Shown in pieces: positions 60,070 through 64,000 of a stretch of DNA of 64,000 nucleotides. Position 1 is the first letter of the stretch; each line of letters begins with the position of its first letter. The translations under genes and the position numbers were made by a program. Source of the DNA: Chloroflexota bacterium (lineage in GTDB: Bacteria; Chloroflexota; Anaerolineae; Anaerolineales; UBA11579); contig JACPVG010000006.1 of the NCBI GenBank assembly GCA_016191875.1, forward strand, positions 1 to 64,000, given 5' to 3'. The notes under the pieces were generated by a model. That model was not told the DNA's origin, did no database searches, and saw nothing but the letters and a program-made list of their open reading frames with translations.

Positions 60070-61433
60070 GGGTATTCCGAAAACTCCGTGTAGGGGCTGA
60101 TTTCCTGAAATACCCCTGCACTCTCCACTCGCCGCATCTGCATGAATGGGGAAAACTGATACTCGCCGCTGAAGCTGATGATTGCCAGCCCATTCAAGAC
60201 CTGCACTCCGTCCAGCCCGACAAGTTCCCCTCGCAGGTCCTGGCCCGTGAAATCACCTCCTCCGCCTTTCTCCAGGAGCGCCCGGATCGCAAAATGGACG
60301 ACCCCGACCGCCTGGTATCCGATCAGGCGGCCAAGGCTCTTGTCGGCGGGCGTGCGGTGGGCTTCTTCAAGGTCTGCGGTCAAAGCAGCCATCAGCGGGT
60401 TCTCGGAATCCGACCACCACGCCAGGCTTGACGGCGCCAGAAACCCGTCGAAGTACTCGGGCTTGGTCAGGTAACCATAGACGGAGGTATCCAGCGCCCA
60501 ACTCGGCCCGGCCACCAGCGCTTGATCCTGCAATCCCATCCAGTAGTAGTCATTCAGCACGATGGCCGGACCGTGGGCAAAGGCTTGCACATAGATCACA
60601 TTGGCGCCAGCGCGCATCGCCTGCCGGAGGAGCGGGGAGGCGTCTTCCGCATAGGAGGCGTTGAACGTGTCTTCGTACACCAGTTCAATTCGAATCGCTT
60701 CAAGGTGTTTTCGGGCATCGTCAGTCAAACCGGCGCGGCCGAATCCATTGGGCCAGCCGATCACGGCCAGCTTCAGTTCACTTAGGGCGAGACTCGGCTT
60801 ATACTCCTCCCAATTCTCCTGCAGGAACTGGAGTGTATATATCAGTTCCACATCCATCGGGGGCGCCAGGCCAAAGATGTAATTCTCCGCGGCGGCTGCC
60901 AGCATTTCCTTGTATGCGTACGGCAATAGAACGGGGATCTTGAGTTCGCTGAGTTCGGAACCGAGTTCCGCGATAAGTTCCGCGTCAAGAAAGATCAGTA
61001 CGGCCGGCCGCACATTTTCTTGCACATGGAAAAGTATCTGGCGAGCGGCCTCCGCCTCCCCAGACGTATTGTAGGTCTCCAGGGCCAGTTCAGCGCCGAA
61101 TAATCCGTCCTCGACGTTCGCGCGCTCCACGGCATCCTGAACTCCCCGGACCATTGGAAGGATGAATTCACTGCCACGGCCAGTCATGTTCCCCATCTGG
61201 ACGATCAGGATTTTGCGTCCGCGCAGATCCATCGCGGTGGGTGAAGCCGCGCTGGGCGGTGGTGTTCGCTCGCTCTCACCAGTCGGCATGCCGGTCGGCG
61301 GGATCGTTGTCTGAAGGCCGCCGGAGGATGTCGAGCATGATGCCGCCCCGACTGCCAGGACGAACACGATGGAGATGAACTGAATGCCCCAGGTCGTCTT
61401 CAGTTGGCGGCGGTTGCTTCTGAAATTAGCCAT
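60066..61433 (-). CDS. ABC-type branched-chain amino acid-like substrate-binding lipoprotein
   Basis: A 455-residue protein starting at MANFRSNRRQ. A signal helix (FISIVFVLAVGAASC) ends in a lipobox-like AASC. A Thr/Ser/Pro-rich spacer then leads to a periplasmic-binding-protein type I fold (about 70-450) of the Leu/Ile/Val class. Its neighbours include no permease or ATPase, so it may work with a distant transporter or as an extracellular sensor. Its start overlaps the pterin dehydratase stop by 8 bases, an odd pairing that still implies co-transcription. Confidence 0.78.
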   Translation of the reverse strand: MANFRSNRRQLKTTWGIQFISIVFVLAVGAASCSTSSGGLQTTIPPTGMPTGESERTPPPSAASPTAMDLRGRKILIVQMGNMTGRGSEFILPMVRGVQDAVERANVEDGLFGAELALETYNTSGEAEAARQILFHVQENVRPAVLIFLDAELIAELGSELSELKIPVLLPYAYKEMLAAAAENYIFGLAPPMDVELIYTLQFLQENWEEYKPSLALSELKLAVIGWPNGFGRAGLTDDARKHLEAIRIELVYEDTFNASYAEDASPLLRQAMRAGANVIYVQAFAHGPAIVLNDYYWMGLQDQALVAGPSWALDTSVYGYLTKPEYFDGFLAPSSLAWWSDSENPLMAALTADLEEAHRTPADKSLGRLIGYQAVGVVHFAIRALLEKGGGGDFTGQDLRGELVGLDGVQVLNGLAIISFSGEYQFSPFMQMRRVESAGVFQEISPYTEFSEYP

Positions 61434-61782
61434 ACACCTGCTCGCTATAAAGGTCGTCTGTCTTGGCGGCGCAGACAAAGTCGTTCATGTGAAGGCCACC
61501 GATGATGTGCGTCCACCACGAGACTGTCACCCGCCCCCATTCGACGAGCATGGCCGGATGATGCATCTGCTCCTCTGCCATATTTCCAATGGCGTCGGAA
61601 AGCCTCATGGCCGCAGCAAAGTCTGGCACCGTGAAATCTTTCATCAATCTTTCGATGCCGTTCACCGTTACAAGATTCCAATCATTCAATTGGGATGCCA
61701 GCCGCTGCTTAAGTTCATCCGGCATTAGCGGCGCTCCCTTCCGGCAGGGTACACACGCCAGTCGACTCAGTTCGGTCGCCAT
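61426..61782 (-). CDS. phhB: 4a-hydroxytetrahydrobiopterin dehydratase
   Basis: A 118-residue pterin-4a-carbinolamine dehydratase. The active-site stretch GNMAEEQMHHPAMLVEWGRVTVSWWTHIIGGLHMNDF matches the family closely. In aromatic-amino-acid hydroxylating bacteria it recycles tetrahydrobiopterin; where no such hydroxylase is present, as in this window, related proteins are thought to serve molybdopterin or folate pterins. It lies downstream of the candidate RNA and its terminator, and overlaps the lipoprotein gene by 8 bases. Confidence 0.92.
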   Translation of the reverse strand: MATELSRLACVPCRKGAPLMPDELKQRLASQLNDWNLVTVNGIERLMKDFTVPDFAAAMRLSDAIGNMAEEQMHHPAMLVEWGRVTVSWWTHIIGGLHMNDFVCAAKTDDLYSEQVYG

Positions 61783-61867
61783 CGCATCTGCCTTTCCAGC
61801 CGTGTATTGTACCGGAAGGACGCCGCCCGCGCTCGTTCATCACGGGAATCGGTCAGGAATTCAACAA

Positions 61868-61895
61868 AGAAGGCGCAACCCGGGCTGCGCCTTCT
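61868..61895 (-). terminator. Hairpin terminator downstream of the candidate RNA
   Basis: AGAAGGCGCA and TGCGCCTTCT pair in a perfect 10-base-pair stem around an 8-base loop. On the minus strand it is followed by TTGTTG. It lies between the candidate RNA and phhB. Confidence 0.78.
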
Positions 61896-61907
61896 CCTAT
61901 GTTCCAG

Positions 61908-62083
61908 CAAAAACCCCACCTTGCCGTGTGTGGCCAAGTTTTGAACCTGCCTTCGCAGGTCCGGGGCTCGCCTTGAAGGTTCAGCCTTGGCTTGCGCCTA
62001 TCGCATCGCCCTCACAGATGTGAGCCCCATCTCTAGAGTGTTGGCTCAAAACGTCACAGCCTCATCACGAACAAGGTAGGGCT
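61908..62083 (-). ncRNA. Candidate structured non-coding RNA, about 175 bases
   Basis: The 342-base gap between aspS and phhB holds this element and almost nothing else. On the minus strand a TATAAG box (62090-62095) is followed by CCCTACCTTG, which pairs over 10 positions with CAAGGTGGGG just before TTTTT. Nested helices include GCTGTG/CACGGC, TTTTGAGCC/GGTTCAAAA and GGGGCTC/GAGCCCC, with hairpins ACCTGC-GAAG-GCAGGT and GGC-GCAA-GCC. Alternative pairings GCCAAG/CTTGGC and TGAACCT/AGGTTCA also exist. Length and rod-like outer stem are compatible with a 6S-type RNA, but I see no decisive match to 6S, SRP, tmRNA, RNase P or a known riboswitch. Confidence 0.6.
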
Positions 62084-62089
62084 GCCTTT

Positions 62090-62095
62090 CTTATA
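62090..62095 (-). promoter_or_regulatory. TATAAG -10 box of the candidate RNA
   Basis: CTTATA on the + strand reads TATAAG on the minus strand and lies about 7 bases before the predicted 5' end. It sits between the aspS stop and the RNA, so the RNA need not depend on aspS transcription. Confidence 0.45.
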
Positions 62096-62124
62096 CCACA
62101 ACTGCGCTGGCATGAACAGCAAAA

Positions 62125-63900
62125 CTAGGTTTTCGGCAAATCAACCCTGACATGTAGCTCTTTGAACTGGGCTGGGTCGGCTAGCGAGGGCGCATCCGCC
62201 ATGATGTCTCTGGCTGCCTGGTTCTTCGGGAAGGCGATCACTTCCCGAATACTGTCCTCGCCGGCAAGAATCATGACCAGTCGGTCGATTCCGCTGGCGA
62301 TGCCGCCATGGGGGGGAGCGCCATATTCAAAAGCCTCAAGCATGTGTCCAAAGCGCTCCCTGGCAACGTTTTCATCCAGGCCGATGAGATTGAAGATGCG
62401 CGACTGAAGCTCGCGGTCGTGGATTCGGATCGAACCGCCAGCCACCTCGTTGTTGTTCACCACCATGTCATACTGGGTACCGCGCATCTTTCCGGGTTCT
62501 GAATCCATCAAGGAGATGTCCTCCAGCATGGGCGACGTGAACAGGTGCTGGCTCGGATCCCAGCGTCGTTCTTCTTCGTTCCAGAAAGCAAACGGAAAGT
62601 CAATCACCCAGCAGAAACCCAGAACGTTTGGGTCGCATAGCCCAAGACGCTCGCCAAGATGTACTCGCAGCCGGCCAAGCGCATCGAACACCACCGCCGG
62701 CTTGTCAGCCACGAAGAGCAGCAGGTCGTTTGCTTCGGCCTGCATGCGCGCCTTGATCTCAGCCAGGACGGCAACTGGAAGGAACTTGGCAAACGACGAC
62801 CGCTCCTCTCCTTCTGGGCTGATGGCGAGATAAGCCAGGCCTTTGGCGCCGAATGTCTTAGCGTACTCGGTCAGCTCATCGATCTGCTTACGGCTGTATC
62901 CGCCAAGACCCTTGGCATTGATGCCGCGTACGTGCCCGCCGCTTGCGGCAGTATCGGCGAACACCTGGAAGCCGCTGGTCGCCGCCAAATCAGTTACATC
63001 TACCAGCTCCAGTCCAAAGCGGATGTCGGGGTTATCCTTGCCGAACCGTTCCAGGGCCTCCGGGTAGCGGATACGCGGCCAGGGCACATGGAGAATCTGT
63101 TTCTCGGGGACCAGCGCTGCGATCATTTGAGTGTACATATCTTCCATCAACGCCATGACATCTTCGCGTTCGACCCAGGACATCTCGATGTCAAGTTGAG
63201 TGAATTCTGGCTGCCGATCGCCACGCAGGTCTTCATCCCGAAAACACCGCGCGATCTGGAAATATTTCTCGATGCCAGCCACCATCAAAAGTTGTTTCAA
63301 CTGCTGAGGCGACTGGGGCAGCGCATACACCATCCCCGGATGGACCCTCGATGGGACAAGGTAATCCCGCGCGCCCTCGGGCGTGGTCTTGAACAGGATC
63401 GGGGTTTCGACTTCCAAAAATCCGGCCGCATCCAGATAATCCCGGATGAACTTCACGACTCGGTGGCGCAATTCCAGATTCACCCGCATGCGTTCGCGGC
63501 GCAGGTCCAGATAGCGGTACTTCAGCCTCACGCTTTCATCAACGTCATCTTCTTTGTTGATGGTGAAGGGCGGCGTCTTGGCAGGGTTGAGCACCTTCAC
63601 CTGGTGCACTTCCACTTCCACCTCTCCCGTCGCCAGGTCCGGGTTGACCATTTCAGCCGGGCGCTTGCGCACAACGCCTTCCACCTGGATGACCCACTCG
63701 GCGCGGATTGGATCCAGGGCGGCATGGGCCTCCGGCGTTTTATCTGGATCTGCCACCAGTTGCACCACCCCCCATCGGTCCCGCAGGTCCACAAAGATCA
63801 ATCCACCATGGTCGCGCCGGCGATGCACCCAGCCAGCCAGCAGCACTTTCTCTCCAGCTATGCCAAGATTGATCTTTCCACATTCATGTGTTTTGAGCAT
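62125..63900 (-). CDS. aspS: Aspartate-tRNA ligase
   Basis: A 591-residue bacterial-type AspRS. An N-terminal anticodon-binding OB fold (VLLAGWVHRRRDHGGLIFVDLRDRWGVVQLV), class II motif 2 (FQIARCFRDEDLRGDRQPEFTQLDIEMSW), a bacterial insertion domain, and motif 3 (GGIASGIDRLVMILAGEDSIREVIAFPKN) are present. It charges tRNA-Asp, or both Asp and Asn tRNAs in non-discriminating forms, which sequence alone does not settle. Start MLKTHECGK (63900) has GGAG 6 bases upstream and replaces the track's 63930. Confidence 0.96.
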   Translation of the reverse strand: MLKTHECGKINLGIAGEKVLLAGWVHRRRDHGGLIFVDLRDRWGVVQLVADPDKTPEAHAALDPIRAEWVIQVEGVVRKRPAEMVNPDLATGEVEVEVHQVKVLNPAKTPPFTINKEDDVDESVRLKYRYLDLRRERMRVNLELRHRVVKFIRDYLDAAGFLEVETPILFKTTPEGARDYLVPSRVHPGMVYALPQSPQQLKQLLMVAGIEKYFQIARCFRDEDLRGDRQPEFTQLDIEMSWVEREDVMALMEDMYTQMIAALVPEKQILHVPWPRIRYPEALERFGKDNPDIRFGLELVDVTDLAATSGFQVFADTAASGGHVRGINAKGLGGYSRKQIDELTEYAKTFGAKGLAYLAISPEGEERSSFAKFLPVAVLAEIKARMQAEANDLLLFVADKPAVVFDALGRLRVHLGERLGLCDPNVLGFCWVIDFPFAFWNEEERRWDPSQHLFTSPMLEDISLMDSEPGKMRGTQYDMVVNNNEVAGGSIRIHDRELQSRIFNLIGLDENVARERFGHMLEAFEYGAPPHGGIASGIDRLVMILAGEDSIREVIAFPKNQAARDIMADAPSLADPAQFKELHVRVDLPKT

Positions 63901-63942
63901 AACGATCTCCAAACTGGATGTTCGATTCAACAGACAAAGAAA

Positions 63943-63957
63943 AAGCCCGTCGGGCCT
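63943..63957 (-). terminator. Hairpin with T-tail upstream of aspS
   Basis: On the minus strand AGGCCC-GAC-GGGCTT forms a short stem followed by TTTTTCTTTG, 43 bases before aspS. It is probably the terminator of the gene beyond the window edge. An attenuator controlling aspS is a weaker alternative, as no T-box motif is visible. Confidence 0.55.
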
Positions 63958-64000
63958 GTGGCCGCGCCGGGCATGTGCATGTTGCCGTCCTGAATCTACC

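Noticed and set aside
61908-62083. tRNA gene, SRP RNA or tmRNA in the structured region
   Set aside because: A GGTTCAAAA...CCA stretch looks T-arm-like and CAGGTCCGG recalls the SRP loop, but no cloverleaf, no GGAAGGAAGCAG loop and no tmRNA ends could be found.
62659-63993. 444-residue + strand ORF
   Set aside because: It is antisense to aspS, whose protein is fully recognisable. The translation is His/Gln-rich, as expected of a codon-bias shadow.
63901-64000. T-box leader for aspS
   Set aside because: A hairpin with T-tail is present, but no conserved T-box (TGGNACCGCG) or specifier stem is visible. It is more likely the upstream gene's terminator.
1-64000. CRISPR arrays, insertion sequences, rRNA operons
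   Set aside because: No regularly spaced direct repeats, transposase genes with inverted repeats, or rRNA-like stretches were seen on reading through the window.

Overview
The window looks like a chromosomal contig of a free-living Chloroflexota bacterium, most likely of the Anaerolineae type. This is inferred from the gene mix, not from a marker-gene search. The pointers are Thr/Pro-linked LysM proteins, an NBR1-type Ig-like lipoprotein, a DUF2207-like membrane protein with a Cys-Ala tail, and many TATAAT boxes only 6-11 bases upstream of start codons (leaderless mRNAs). I see no prophage, insertion sequence, CRISPR array, rRNA or tRNA. Nearly every gene is intact and densely packed.

Layout. 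1-8 kb: the end of a regulator gene, a Crp/Fnr regulator divergent from a cyclic 2,3-diphosphoglycerate synthetase-like GTPase, then a + strand run (TSUP exporter, TerC, acyltransferase, cytochrome b5-like protein, CoxG, XdhC) ending against hemW. 8-16 kb: a LysM protein, mdh-gltA, trxB, pckA, a YgfZ/GcvT-like protein and a class II aldolase. 16-19 kb: a partner-switching module (membrane SpoIIE-type phosphatase, STAS protein, RsbW-like kinase). 19-26.4 kb: an MFS transporter, then a three-gene unit holding the most unusual system here (zinc-ribbon membrane protein, secreted/membrane protein with a CACACACAGCACACAGGGR tail, and a PqqD/RRE-fused radical-SAM-like protein that has lost its cluster cysteines), an NBR1-like lipoprotein and folC. 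26.4-30 kb: a minus-strand multiheme cytochrome operon with 18 CxxCH sites. 30-35 kb: a GH25 muramidase with novel C-terminal repeats, a small HTH/zinc-finger pair, a thioesterase, a methyltransferase and rdgB. 35-45 kb: yceD-rpoD, pfkA, a catalytically degenerate tyrosine recombinase, tilS, a receiver-CpaE fusion, a sirtuin, a GAF histidine kinase and mutL. 45-50.8 kb: a V4R protein, a fumarase/aspartase, ferredoxin, Fe/Mn SOD, an EamA transporter and two small uncharacterised proteins. 50.8-57 kb: a translationally coupled glycogen operon (GH13, glgA, malQ). 57-64 kb: a P1 peptidase, an orphan receiver domain, a YcaQ-like glycosylase, a branched-chain-type substrate-binding lipoprotein, pterin dehydratase, a candidate structured RNA, and aspS.

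Together the genes suggest a heterotroph with TCA-cycle enzymes (mdh, gltA, a class II fumarase/aspartase), gluconeogenesis (pckA), glycolysis through a mixed-type phosphofructokinase, and glycogen storage. It has oxygen protection (SOD, thioredoxin reductase) and a periplasmic or extracellular multiheme electron-transfer path. The most interesting items are the Cys-tail/pseudo-radical-SAM unit (20.4-23.7 kb), the candidate structured RNA at 61.9-62.1 kb, the degenerate recombinase, the cytochrome operon with a collagen-like linker, and the recurrent leaderless promoter architecture.
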